A DNA stretch of 64,000 bases from Nymphaea colorata (Eukaryota > Streptophyta > Magnoliopsida > Nymphaeales > Nymphaeaceae), in NCBI RefSeq assembly GCF_008831285.2, contig NC_045146.1:17871289-17935288 (forward strand), read 5' to 3'. The notes below the pieces were generated by a model. It saw only the letters and a list, made by a program, of their open reading frames with translations. It was not told the origin of the DNA and did no database searches. Below are positions 22,401-32,426 of the stretch, one piece after another. The stretch's first letter is position 1, and each line of letters opens with the position of its first letter. Both the position numbers and the translations under genes were made by a program.

Positions 22401-23358
22401 GCTCGTGCAAGTGTGCAAGCCCTATGGCTTTGGCAACTTCCATCTGCCTAGTGGTTATGAGCACCTTACTCCCTGATGTGCAATCTTGCAAGAGACCTTT
22501 CATCTCCTTCCACCATGCATTGTCCCAAACGTCATCTAATACCAGCAGAAACCTTTTATTCTTCAAGTGATCGGTGATCTTGGAACGTAGGGCTTCAGCA
22601 ACAGTAGGTAATTGCGTGGAACAACTTCCTTTTTCTTCCACCACTTCTAATATCTTTCCGAACAGATCCGATAGCTTTGACGTCTCTGCAACACAAACCC
22701 ACATGCATTTATCAAAGTAATCCTGTACCCTACTGTTATGGTAGAGTTTTTTGGCAAGAGCAGTCTTTCCAACTCCACCCATCGCTACAATCGCTATAAC
22801 AGAAGCGCTATCTTCATGTGGGTTTGATTCTTCAAACAACCACTTGAGCACCACTTCTTCATCTTCCTCTCTTCCTATAATCTTCATGTCTGTGATAGCT
22901 GAAATTGTCTCGCGCTCTTCCTTTAGAACTCCCAAACTGTAAACTAAGGTTGATGATTCTTCCAACATTGGCTTAAGGCCATACTGATTTTTCTCCTCAT
23001 CCATCATCTTGAGTCTCTCATTGATCTTCATTATCTTAGTGCCGGTTTTGCGAAGGAGACGAATTGTCTTAGGGAATCTGGCAACCGAGTTGAGACCTTT
23101 GTGTACCTTTGACTTGATCCGATAGAGGTCGATGACATCGAGAGCATCATAGATGACCTCGTTCAGCCTCCACACCCAGTCCTTAACGTCTTTTGACGAG
23201 AACTGCTCGTTGTAGGCAGCTCTGAGGAAGGGTTGGATTGCTTTCAGTCTTGTCTCCAGCTTTTCCACTTCAGCCTTAGCAGTTGCAGCTTTCAGGATTT
23301 CATCTTGCGCAAAACCGGCCACCTTCTCCAACAGCAGAGAAATGATTGTCTCTGACAT
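19456..23358 (-). CDS. CC-NB-ARC-LRR (CNL) disease-resistance receptor, 1300 aa, intronless
   Basis: An intact single-exon CNL immune receptor, expected to act in the cytosol or at membranes as a pathogen-effector sensor with a nucleotide switch. I chose the ATG at 23358 (MSETIISLLLEKV). The open frame upstream of it is a poly-Leu/Ser artefact of a CT/CTT microsatellite. Domains: Rx-type coiled coil about 1-120 (DALDVID at 71-77); NB-ARC about 160-500 with P-loop AMGGVGKTALAKKL (192-205), RNBS-A FDKCMWVCVAE, kinase-2 RFLLVLDDVW (269-278), RNBS-B GSKVLITTR (296-304), GLPL CGGLPLA (360-366), RNBS-D QCLTYCCMYPKDF (421-433). The MHD site reads VHD (489-491, in LHDLVHDFALYM). LRRs run from about 520 to near the C-terminus. 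The kinase-2 Trp marks it as non-TIR. All catalytic motifs are intact. Related LRR fragments lie at 4323, 33612, 46679 and 61441. Confidence 0.95.
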   Translation of the reverse strand: MSETIISLLLEKVAGFAQDEILKAATAKAEVEKLETRLKAIQPFLRAAYNEQFSSKDVKDWVWRLNEVIYDALDVIDLYRIKSKVHKGLNSVARFPKTIRLLRKTGTKIMKINERLKMMDEEKNQYGLKPMLEESSTLVYSLGVLKEERETISAITDMKIIGREEDEEVVLKWLFEESNPHEDSASVIAIVAMGGVGKTALAKKLYHNSRVQDYFDKCMWVCVAETSKLSDLFGKILEVVEEKGSCSTQLPTVAEALRSKITDHLKNKRFLLVLDDVWDNAWWKEMKGLLQDCTSGSKVLITTRQMEVAKAIGLAHLHELKCLNEEQSWELFLSKTLRRGEDERDLDGVKDVGKAIVQKCGGLPLALNAVGGLLQQKQRRKPDWQDVLRSPLWNWKGPQNNNKVFAAIALSYMTIPFQLKQCLTYCCMYPKDFVMKKTDLVRLWVAEGFISTEEGMEMEVTAESCLHTLVGCSLIQDAGNGRYTLHDLVHDFALYMREKEYVSTDQLNSKKVFHHARYVSSVGGGCSSETLRGQEKLRGLMCHEVDCVPTFNFVAFRWLRVLDLRWGKFSKLPESIGDLMLLKYINLLGARIFELPESIIRLRELQTLILSHSEVKRLPNKISELGSLRHLDIDETELLEYLPSEIGMMTCLQTLSKFVVGSGRTLDESMGSSLSELRELNYLRGNLRIEHLERVGSLEEADHAELKRKESLHGLHLSCDMSYDIEFNKTVIEKVEQVYERMEPPTAIESISIKYYPGTKCPTWISSSTYSCLRNIEVWDCKFLENLPNLGFLPNLVDLLIYSVKMIKVFDTTCDHMCGKVAFPKLEKLRLWTMKNLEEWKFDSKVENMPCLEELDIQGCPNLRAIPFFSTLKKLTIEYMAGWGGWPMAKERDMPCLKKMSISSSEKLKLLPRLSSGLVKTTIISCPSVTLTSMPELKKVRHLDVISCPNLEYSLLQGLQDGKLESLVIEDCLNLCSIPVITGLKRLHLRNLPRLQSLCMTFASTMGLKFLSLRNLPQLQSLPSTFLDSLRGLEELDLRHMLGSVDVEELLARLGMERLRRLRVSGFHDLGVEWLESRISDLLQLKQLDIEDCPRLLMSVINVLKQHPLPNLEFLRLASLVSDGPIRPTYVNMKCELVIDSVETSNKLAGLMEKLSSKVRGLDIKVLAGVDSLPEWIQQLHQLQYLRVHESPHLTRLPHWLNKLSQLEWLELDNLPELVEVPAVAFKCLEGLQSLHIYSCPKLSSLPDELSSLPRLRHLNIFGALWLSGGERKAKARTSSPASVTSFLKKIKYENCRYLK

Positions 23359-23372
23359 TCTCGTGAGCAAGA

Positions 23373-23429
23373 GAGAGAGAGAGAGAGAGAGAAGAAGAAG
23401 AAGAAGAAGAAGAAGAAGAAGAAGAAGAA
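23373..23429. repeat. (GA)n-(GAA)n microsatellite in the CNL 5' leader
   Basis: A GA repeat followed by a GAA repeat starts about 15 bp upstream of the CNL start codon. On the mRNA strand it is a CUU/CU-rich leader. Length variation here would change the leader but not the protein. Confidence 0.9.
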
Positions 23430-23489
23430 ACGATAAAGTAGGAATGGATAAGAAAATTGAGTGGACAATAAGTAGAAAAAAAAAGTTGA

Positions 23490-24700
23490 AAAGTTGATGA
23501 ATTATTGAAGACAATGACATAAAAGCACTCAGTCTTAGTAATATTTCACTTTGGAGCCCATTTTGAGTCTTAGATTTTGTGAAACCGTTTTCACATGGGT
23601 AGAACTCTTGCTAACAAGGGCCTCATTTGTCACTCTAAAACATGTGAAACTGCACTTCTAAGATCGTCTGATCTTCGGTTGAACTTCATCACCATGATCA
23701 CCCTAGGAGTTGACGTGCTAGTTCACCGCTGCCGTTGTAGCGATCTCAATATATCTGGATCAATAATTTTTAAAAAATTGGATCAGAATCAATGAAATTT
23801 GAACAGATTCGGATGTACTTAAATATTTGATCGGATACAGATTCGCATAAGATTTAGTTTTAATAGATATCCTATGTCCAATATTTTTACATTTTGAAAA
23901 TCGGTTCAAAATTCAGATTCAGAATCAGTTATGAATATTAAAAATCAGAATCAAATTATAAAATAGGATTTCAGATTCAAATTTGTATATAAATTTTCTT
24001 TGTTGGCATTTGAATCTGAATATGCATATTAAAAAAAAAACGTAGTTAAAACTTAAAAGTAAGAAGGATTCGACTCTGATGTTTCCCTGCTTTCTAGAGG
24101 AGATCAAGTCACCCTTAATTTGGCCGTCAAAAAATACTAAGATAATTTAACCTTTAATATCCATTTCCTCATTAAATGTTCGTCGTGAAAAATTTAGTTA
24201 GAAGCTGCTGCATAGGTTTATCATGGTTAGATTAAATTAGTCTTCTCTTGTATGAAAATTTTCATATATCACTTTTGATATTGAAAGACAGTTTTAGCCA
24301 CCGAGCAGGACCAAACGAATGGCACGAGAAGGACCAACCTGTGGTCTTCAATGAATCGCCAATACTGACCAAAACCAGTTCACATGTGGCTGAAAAAGGT
24401 TCAAGAAGATCACAGAACATGTGGCTTTGCTGCAAATACAATCTGTCGTTTACCAAACTGGTTTTGTTAAGTGTTGCTCATCTAAATCGATCAGTCCTGT
24501 AAGACGAGTTATGAACTTGCTTGAATTCAGATGAAAACAATCAGAAGTCCTTGTTGCTTTGGCATATGAGTACATTTCTTTTACTGCTCAGCTTCATGTT
24601 TCTACCAATACAGCACAGCCGATTCAGATGGGATCTGGATTTAGATTCCAGCCTGCTGTTGAGGTTGTAGGCCTTCGAATTTAAATTTAACTTGATGATC
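23490..24700. repeat. CNL 5' flank, duplicated at 62567-63835
   Basis: From GTTGATGAATTATTGAAGAC onward the upstream region of the CNL is matched by 62567-63835. The match includes the GAAACCGTTTTCACATGGGT segment, the CAGATTCAGATTC-like stretch and the NLR-flank repeat from about 24300. The CNL promoter should lie in this block. No TATA box could be assigned with confidence. Confidence 0.8.
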
Positions 24701-24713
24701 ACAGATCTATAGT

Positions 24714-24789
<76 letters not shown>
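24714..24789. repeat. (TA)n-(GA)n microsatellite
   Basis: A TA run to about 24741, then a GA run from about 24747 to 24789. Confidence 0.95.
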
Positions 24790-24790
<1 letters not shown>

Positions 24791-26700
24791 CGGGATATCA
24801 AACCTTCACATATCAGACTTTCATGAAAATAATTTAGGTTGTCGATTTCAAAAACATAAAACTGTGGATGTTAAGTTGTCCTGTGAAGGAAGGAAGATGT
24901 TGAAGTCTTCCCACGCCTTTTTATTGAATGAAAATGAACGAACAGTCATCCATTTAGATGGTTTGGATTGCTCAATCAATCCATAGATTTGAAAATTCCT
25001 CAGAATTTAGAAACCGGACGTCCAAAAAGGATGGCAAAGAACGTCTTGTTTGAGAAGTCATAAACATTTCTGAAGGAAAAAGGACCAACCTTTTCTTTTC
25101 TTTCTGCAGAACAAGTCAACAAACATGATTTCCTACAATTTTTTTCTTTTCCTTAGTTTATTTGTCTTTGTTTTTCTCTTTACTTTCATTTATTATTGTT
25201 ATTATTATTTTGTTTCTTTCAAAAAGTCTTTGCCCCCACGTTACTCCATTGACCTTTCATTCTCTGACGGCGTCAATGACGAGGCGTTGGCGTGATGGAG
25301 GCCAATTTTCACGAGTTGGTTTTGCCGACTTTTCGTCCTGTTGTCTTTTAAGCCTCCATCGGCCTTAAACCACTGTTAAAAAAAAATGTGTTTACTTTTC
25401 TTTACAAAAGATCTATATAATACCGCAAAAAGATCTATATAGTACCCAAAACGTAATCAGACTTTAACATTCATACAAAACGCATTTAAAAAAAAAAACA
25501 AATCAAAAAATTAAAAAATGTGAAAAAACACATATTATACACATACTATTCCCATTTTTTGTGTTTTTTCATATTTTTTATTTATTATAATTTTTAAAAT
25601 TGATTAAATGTACAACCAGCGGTAAAAAGGGCCCAAGAAATGAATGTGAAAGCTGGCAGCTGTCTGCTACAGCGGTAAAAAAAAAAAAAAAAAAAAAAAA
25701 GGCTTGGCGACTCATGCTAACCTATTTTTATTATATCAATTCGGCTCTTAAATTCGTGCGTCAATGCGTTGGACCAGCTCACTCAATCAACAAGATATAG
25801 TGAGTGGTTGGGGAAACAAACGTCATCCAAAACGACAATGTTCAACTCAAGAGCACGTTCTTAACGTAATTTCAGCACCATGGGACCGCGCCACCGTGAA
25901 GTCTTCGCTTGTTTTTAAAATTGGTTTTCAGTTTTTCGCGTTTTTAAAATTGGTTTTCAGTTTTTCGCTTTCAAAAGTTTTCAAAAATTGGCATTTCCTC
26001 AATGCCCCCACAGGGCCACATTCAGGTCAGACAGTATTTGCAATAGTCTAGATGAAATTAAAGTTGAAAAGTTTTGTTGGAAATTTTTACTGGGTTTAAA
26101 TAATAACAAATCCAACATATATATAAAAATTTGGTTTGTCATATAATTTCCCATTTGAGAGATTCCATGCAGAAGAAAAAAAAAAAACATTTTCTCCGCA
26201 TTTTTTTTAGTCCTATGTGACAATGCGTTAATTAGTTAGCGTCAGCCAAAGGGTCCCTCGACAGTGCCACCAGCGGCAAGGGCGAGGGCCCAACGAAATG
26301 AATGTGAAAGCTGGCAGCAGTGTCTGCTGCAATTGTGTGTACATTGGAAAGGCCCTTGCAGTTTGACTCGGAAAATAACATTCAAACTCGGAAAATGAAC
26401 ACCTGATTTTCAGGTTGCTCGGTTCGTAATTTATCTGCCCTAGACAAGTCATCCCATTCTGCATCAAAATGATACATTAAGTTTGGACCATCATAGAGAA
26501 ATGCTCATGCTAAGGTCGGCAATGGCCTTGGCCTCCTTTTAGAACATAATTGCTGTCTTGTCAAAGAACTCAAGCCAGAGCTCCCTCCAATGGCTGGTAG
26601 TAATGTGCGCAAGTAACAAGGGAGATGTTCTGGAACATCCCCCATTGGTTGGTTGGAGAGCAAGAGAGAAACGACGACATTGGTTGGCCGCTTCTTGTTC
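24790..26700. other. intergenic, low complexity, no gene
   Basis: AT-rich sequence with homopolymer runs (for example poly-A at about 25678-25700). A word of about 65 bp including GAAATGAATGTGAAAGCTGG occurs at about 25608-25675 and again at about 26264-26330, pointing to a small local duplication. No coding sequence is supported. Confidence 0.5.
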
Positions 26701-26719
26701 CAAGTCCGCCGAGCAGAAA

Positions 26720-27720
26720 CGGTAAATTTAAGTGAATTCCAACTTGATGCATTTAAACAAACAAGTTGGAATAAAAACTCTATCTCAACTAGTTTATGAG
26801 ATGAGTTAGCATGAATTTGGGTCTACGACGAGTTTACCGAGTCGAGTCCAAGGTACCAAACTCATTCTTTAATGCATTGCCATTAACACTGTCTGGTGTT
26901 AAACGAGCCATGGCATTTAGAGCAGGTGTTGGGAGGAGCCGCGTGGGGAGAAAGGAATAAATGAGTCGAGTAGTTCGAGTCGAGCTCGTGCTTGGAAACA
27001 ACAATTTATCGAGTTTTAAAGTCGAGTCGAGCTCGAGCTGACTAAATATAAGTCAATCCAGCTCGAACTGGCTGAATTCGAGCTGGACTACACTCATGTG
27101 TAGCCCTATCTACCGGGTAGGTTTGCATGCAGTGCGTATGCAATGTCCCATTGAGTCTACCTCTTGGGCCCATTTTTAATGGTACATTCAGTGAAGGAAA
27201 ATGATAATAAAAATAAAGTTATTGTGGTGGGCCTCTGCTGATTCATTAATGGGCCGGGTCCACTGACATCCAGAAAAGCATGTCAGATAGGACCCGATCC
27301 ACGTGGGCGACTTTACCATTTTTTGCCACATGAAGATGCCAATAGCAAAAGCAAAAGAGAGAGAAAAAAAAAAAAGAAAAAAGAAAAAAAAGAGAAAGAA
27401 AAAAAAAAATCACTAAAGAGAGAGAGTTGAATTATGTGCTGACAAGCAAGTTGTTGATTGGTGCATCAATGGGTTCACGGGGTAGGTTTGGACGACACGG
27501 GGTAGGTTTGGACGATTGCCCGTGCAAGTAGTAGTAGTAGATGCAATGTCGGACGTCATACTTGGACCCATTTTTAATGGTACATATTGTGAAGGAAATT
27601 AAACATATCTGGGTATGAGTCCACTTGAATCTTGATCATCCAATTGGTGCCATTAAGATCCAAAGCTAGACCATTTATGAGATTTCAATCGCTGCCTCAT
27701 GTCAAATTGACATGAAAATT
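26720..27720. repeat. intergenic duplication, copy 1 (partner 29325-30000)
   Basis: Shared segments with 29325-30000 include TTTAAGTGAATTCCAAC, AGTTTATGAGATGA, TTGATTGGTGCATCAATGGG, CCATTTTTAATGGTACAT, GATTCATTAATGGGCCGGG and CCAGAAAAGCATGTCAGATA. The order differs between the copies, so the duplication was rearranged. GAGTCGAGCTCG-type sequence lies at 26950-27090 and a purine tract at 27350-27428. No gene. Confidence 0.65.
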
Positions 27721-27956
27721 TGTTAATAATATATTTAGTACCTCATGAAAAAAGAATTTCGACTCTAAGTGCTGCCGATACGTGCAAGAATTAGCAAATT
27801 TCTGTTGCAGTTGTTGGATTTTTAGAAATTACTTTGATGCTGAATGCTTGTTTTCCATATGGTTTAGACCTTTACTATCACCATTAATGCTCGCCTCACT
27901 TTTTTGTTTCGAAGTCCTTTTCCAGAACGATCCTTGCTAGATGACCTTCCTTTTTC

Positions 27957-27991
<35 letters not shown>

Positions 27992-29324
27992 GCGCGCAAT
28001 TGCTTATGCAATTTTCATGTCAAAAAATTGACAATTAGTTAAGATATAAGTAATGCATTTTAATATGTAATGAGATTGAAGGAAAGCTTTGGCTAAGTTC
28101 CTTCTTTCCTTCGAAAACTAGCATATAAAGATTAAATTTACGAAGTAACTGACAGAGAGCAGTCAACCTCGTCTTCACTGCTATTTATTGGATCATATTA
28201 GTAACAGGGAGAAAAGATCGAGCCATTTATTTTATGGGTTGTTACAATTTTCCCATATATCAATGCATGCAATCAATAGATTCTCCTCAATTTTCTTTGT
28301 GTAAAGCTAGACCATTAATAAAGCTGCCCACTTCTTGACAGCTAATCAACTACTGATCCAAAGCTAGACTGCAGTTAAGTATCGAGTTTCAGGCCACTGA
28401 TCAGATCCAGATCCAAATACTTGGATTGGGCACAATTACAAATGGTGCTAACAGGTGACAAGTAGACGCTAATGAAACATGCCATAAGAGGAAAAAATTA
28501 AAGAACAAAGAAAATCTTATTCTTTTTAAATTTTGTTGCTCTTACATCAATGAGTTGAGCACCGTTTCCTCTTCCAATGAAGAAGACTATGGAGCCTCGC
28601 ATTCTTCCAGGAGATGGCTTTTATTTATGACAGGTAAAATCATTCTGTGGGTTTGGTGCCACAAGTATCTTACAATGTATATTGTTCTGGGGTGTTTGGC
28701 CAGGCTGGGTCGGTCTATACACGAGCTGAGTCGAGTTTGAGTTTTGTTCGACGTCTGATATACTTGGCTCGAGATCGGATGAAAGTTGATTCGAGTTCAA
28801 TACATTCAGTTCAATCATACATCTACATATCTTGCCTCAATTTGATAAACTCGTTTATTAATTTGATTTTCAAACTTTTAACAAAAACTTTCCATGAACT
28901 TTGCCAAGGCAAAAGATTTTAAAATAAATAACCAAAAGTGGATGAGAGAGAAAGAGGGTGTTGTAATGAGATGGAGTGAAATGAGAGAGAGAGAGAGAGG
29001 GCATTCTCAAAGCATAATAAATGAGTAAGAGAGAGGGTGTGCAATTACTGAAAAGAGAGAGGTATGGAAAGCATAATAGGAAGAGAGAGAAAGAGTATGT
29101 AATTATTGAAGAGACATAGATGGCAAATTGAATGTGGCAGAAAAAGAGAAATAGTCTAATGGAGAGAGAGATAAAACAACTAATTAAATGTGTGAGAGAG
29201 AGAGAGTTGAGAGAGAAAGCGGGAGTGTCATGAATGGAGAGAGAAAGAGACAGTCAATTAAATGTCAATGGCTGTCCTCTTTTTATTTTTTATTTTCTTT
29301 CATGCCACTAGCTGAGTGAACCTT
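27721..29324. other. intergenic, microsatellites and GAGA-rich sequence
   Basis: Contains a CT-CA-CG compound microsatellite (27959-27996), GAGTCGAG-type sequence (28715-28810) and many short GAGAGA runs (28945-29260). The few open frames lack any domain. No gene is supported. Confidence 0.5.
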
Positions 29325-30000
29325 TGATGGGATCAATTTAAGTGAATTCCAACAAAAAAAGTTCGAATAAAAACTCGATCTCATCTAGTTTATGAGATGA
29401 ATTACCTTGAACTTGGGTCTAAGTCAAGCTTTACCGACTCGAGTCCAAGGTACTAGACTCATTCTCCATGCCTAGGTTTTGCACATCTGGTTGGGTTAAT
29501 GGTTTGGGTCAACTCGGCTCCTATGTGCAGTCGAAAGTTGATTGGTGCATCAATGGGTCCACAGGGTAGGACCCTGTTTGGATGATTGCCCATGCAAGTA
29601 GTAGATAAGCTATGTTTGACTGAGTCTACTTCATACTTGGACCCATTTTTAATGGTACATACAGTGGAGGAAATTCAACATAAAGGGATATAAGTCCACT
29701 TGAACCTTCACCATGCAGTTGGGGCCATTAAGATCTAAGATAAGGTTGGACCCAGCCATGTCCACATTTATTAAAGAAGGAAAATGTAAGAAAAAGGAAA
29801 TTATTGTGGTGGCTGGTGGGCGCCAGCTGATTCATTAATGGGCCGGGACCACTGGGATCCAGAAAAGCATGTCAGATAGGACCGGGTCCATGTGGGCCTT
29901 CCATGCACAATGTCGCTGGATGCTTCCTATCAATGAGCGAAATGATATGCAATTCTGGGCGACTTTACCATTTTTTTGCCATATATACCAAGATACCAAG
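29325..30000. repeat. intergenic duplication, copy 2 (partner 26720-27720)
   Basis: Rearranged partner of the block at 26720. Like copy 1 it ends at GCGACTTTACCATTTTTT followed by a GAGA/purine tract, which here expands into the minisatellite at 30000-31435. Confidence 0.65.
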
Positions 30001-31435
30001 AGAGAGAGAGAGAAAAAAAGATATCTAAAGAGACAGAGAGAGAGAGAGAGAGAGAGAGGTAAGAGAAAAATTAGAGAGGGATAAAGATTTTAAGGGAGAG
30101 AAAGAAATAGAAGGAGAAAAAACAGTACAACAGCAAGATATTTAAACAGAAAAAATAGACAAAAAGATAAAGATTTTAAGTGAGAGGAAAAAATAGAGAG
30201 AAAAATGAGTAAAAGAGTAAGAGATTTTGAGGGAAAAAATTAAAGAAAAAAAGAAAGATTTAGCGAGAGAGGAAGAAATAAATATATTTTAAGAAAAAAT
30301 TAAAAGAAGAAATAAAGATTTCAAGATAGAAAGAAATAAAAAGAAAGAAAAATTTAAGAAAAAAATTAAAGAGAGAAATAAAGATTTGAAGATAGGAAAA
30401 AATTTATAAAAGATAAACATAAATTAGTAAAAGATAAAGAAATTTAAGAAAAATAGAGAGAGTTAAAAAATTTAAGGGAGAGAAAGAAATAAAGAGAAAA
30501 AAATTCATAAAAAAGCAAGAGATTTAATATAAAAATGAGAGAGAGAGGGGAACAAATATTTGAGGAGAAAAAGAAATAAAGAGAGAAAAATTAGTAAATG
30601 AGCAAGAGATTTTAAGAGAAAAATATAAGAGATAAAAAAAGATTTTAAGAGAAAGAAAGAAATAGAGAGGGACAAATTAGTAAAAGAGAAATTTTAATAG
30701 AAAAAAATAAGTGAAGAAATAAATATTTCTAGAGAGAAAAAGAAATAAAGAGATTAACATTAGTAAAAGAGCAAGTTATTTTAAGAGAAAAAAAGCAAAA
30801 AGAGAAATAAAGGTTTTAAGAGAGAAAAATTAGTAACATATCCAAATATTTTAAGAGAAAAATTAGAGAATAAGAAAAAGATTCTAAGGGAGAGAAACAA
30901 ATGGAAAGAGAAAAATTAGTCAAAGAGCAAGAGATTTTAAGAGAAACATTAGAGATAAAAACAAAGATTTCAAGAGAGAGATAGTAATAGATAGAAAAAA
31001 TTAGTAAAAGTGCAAAGTATTTTAAGAGAAATTAGAGATGAGAGAGAGAGAGATAAAGATTTTTTAAAAACAGGAAAAAACAAGAGAGCCAACAAAATGG
31101 AAATTCATTTGAGACAAAAACAGTAACAAGGTGTCACCAAGCAATAGTAAAATACAAGAGCAGCAAAAGAAAAAATTAACAAAAAAAGCACTGGCAAATA
31201 TCATAGAGAAAAATTAGAAAAAGAACAAGAGACTTTAAAAAATAAATAGAGAGGGAAAAATAAGAAGAAAATTAGAGTGGAAAAGAAAGGTTTCAAGATA
31301 AAAAAAAAGAAGTAGGGAGGGAAAAAATTAGTAAAGAACAAGATATTTTAAGAGAAAAATAAATATAAAAAATAATAGAGAGAACAAATTAGTAAAAAGA
31401 TCAAGAGATTTTATTGAAAAAAATAGAGAAAGAAA
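30000..31435. repeat. polypurine minisatellite, degenerate unit of about 72-90 bp
   Basis: For about 1.4 kb the plus strand is almost entirely A and G with occasional T. Recurring words are ATTAGTAAAAGAGCAAGAG, ATTTTAAGAGAAAAAT, AGAGAAATAAAGATTTTAAG and GAGAGAAAGAAAT, always in the same order. Successive TTAGTAAA words fall about 72-89 bp apart (near 30587, 30675, 30757, 30829, 30918, 31002). No protein is encoded. Such strongly strand-asymmetric DNA can adopt triplex structures in vitro; whether it does so here is unknown. Confidence 0.85.
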
Positions 31436-31436
31436 A

Positions 31437-31610
31437 GGGCGGAGCCATACATTTTTTATGATGGAGCCAAATTAAATTTTATAAATTTTGAATGGTGCTA
31501 AAATATCAATTTTCAAAATTTTTATATAAAATAAGTGAAATTTTTTGAAATTTACATGTAAATTAAAAAAAATTGAGATGGGATCAGGATCCATGCGGAC
31601 CCGAGAGAGA
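31437..31610 (+). mobile_element. MITE-like element, GGCGGAGCCA family
   Basis: It begins GGGCGGAGCCATACATTTTT, continues through TGGAGCCAAATTAAATTT and ends near GGATCCATGCGGACCCG. The layout matches 42756-42943 (GTGGAGCCAG...CATGCGGGCTCC). Non-coding. The class (MITE or other short non-autonomous element) is inferred from size and partial terminal inverted repeats in the sister copy. Confidence 0.45.
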
Positions 31611-32426
31611 AAATACTAAAAAATACTTCCTGTCTCATAACCGATCCCAAAAAACCATGAAATAAAAAACCGAATAGATCGGGTTTATCTACGATCGAAT
31701 CCTATTGTATTCTATTTGTTCAAGAGACCATTGTCAGTACAAATGCAACATTGGGAAATTAAATAAAACAAATTACAATAAATATAGTTAATAGTATATC
31801 TGATTTGAATCTAATAGGTTAACATCCATACACCAACCATCAGTATGCCCTTAGACGTTTCGTTGCATTTGTTATCAACTAAATAAAAAAAAAAAAATAC
31901 AAAAAGGATGCTCAACCTTTGGGCCGAGTTGCCCAACTCGGTCATATCATTTCAGCAACAACATATGCACCCTTTGCTTTTCCACCGAACTCTCAAATAG
32001 AAACCCTCTATTAAAATTTATTAAAGCATGTTAACAAAATTGACACTTGTAACATTTTTAAATTAAAATTAATGTTGTACAAAATGAAAAATATTCATTA
32101 CCATCTCCCCTCTCTAGTGTGTTGTACATTTTTATCCAAGACTTGTACCCCTTAAAACTTACAAGTAAGCCAGATATGAAGGTGGCGAGGCTCGCTCATC
32201 CCTTCGGAAGCAGCAAGGGATGCGGCAACAGTTGCTGGAAGGAGTAAAGGTTATTGTGTTAATAAATTTTAATATTTTTTTTATAGAAGTAGGGCTACGT
32301 CGACCCAATTTGAGCTCAACTCGAACTCACTCATAAAAACTCAACTCGACCTTGACTCATTTATAAACAAATCGAGCTCGAGTTCAAATGTGTGCTCGAA
32401 ATGTTAAACTACTCAAGTTCAAGTTG
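31611..32426. other. intergenic, nothing recognised apart from GAGCTCGA-rich sequence
   Basis: AT-rich. A TCGA/GAGCTCGA-rich stretch lies at 32300-32400, just before the second copy of the segmental duplication. Confidence 0.45.

Noticed and set aside
23359..23520. N-terminal extension of the CNL (54 residues, Leu/Ser-rich)
   Set aside because: It is a translation of the CTT/CT microsatellite leader. The downstream Met begins a normal Rx-type coiled coil, so the extension would be foreign to the family.
29869..30084. ORF ending in Arg/Glu-rich repeats
   Set aside because: It reads through the GAGA tract; there is no domain and no splice context.
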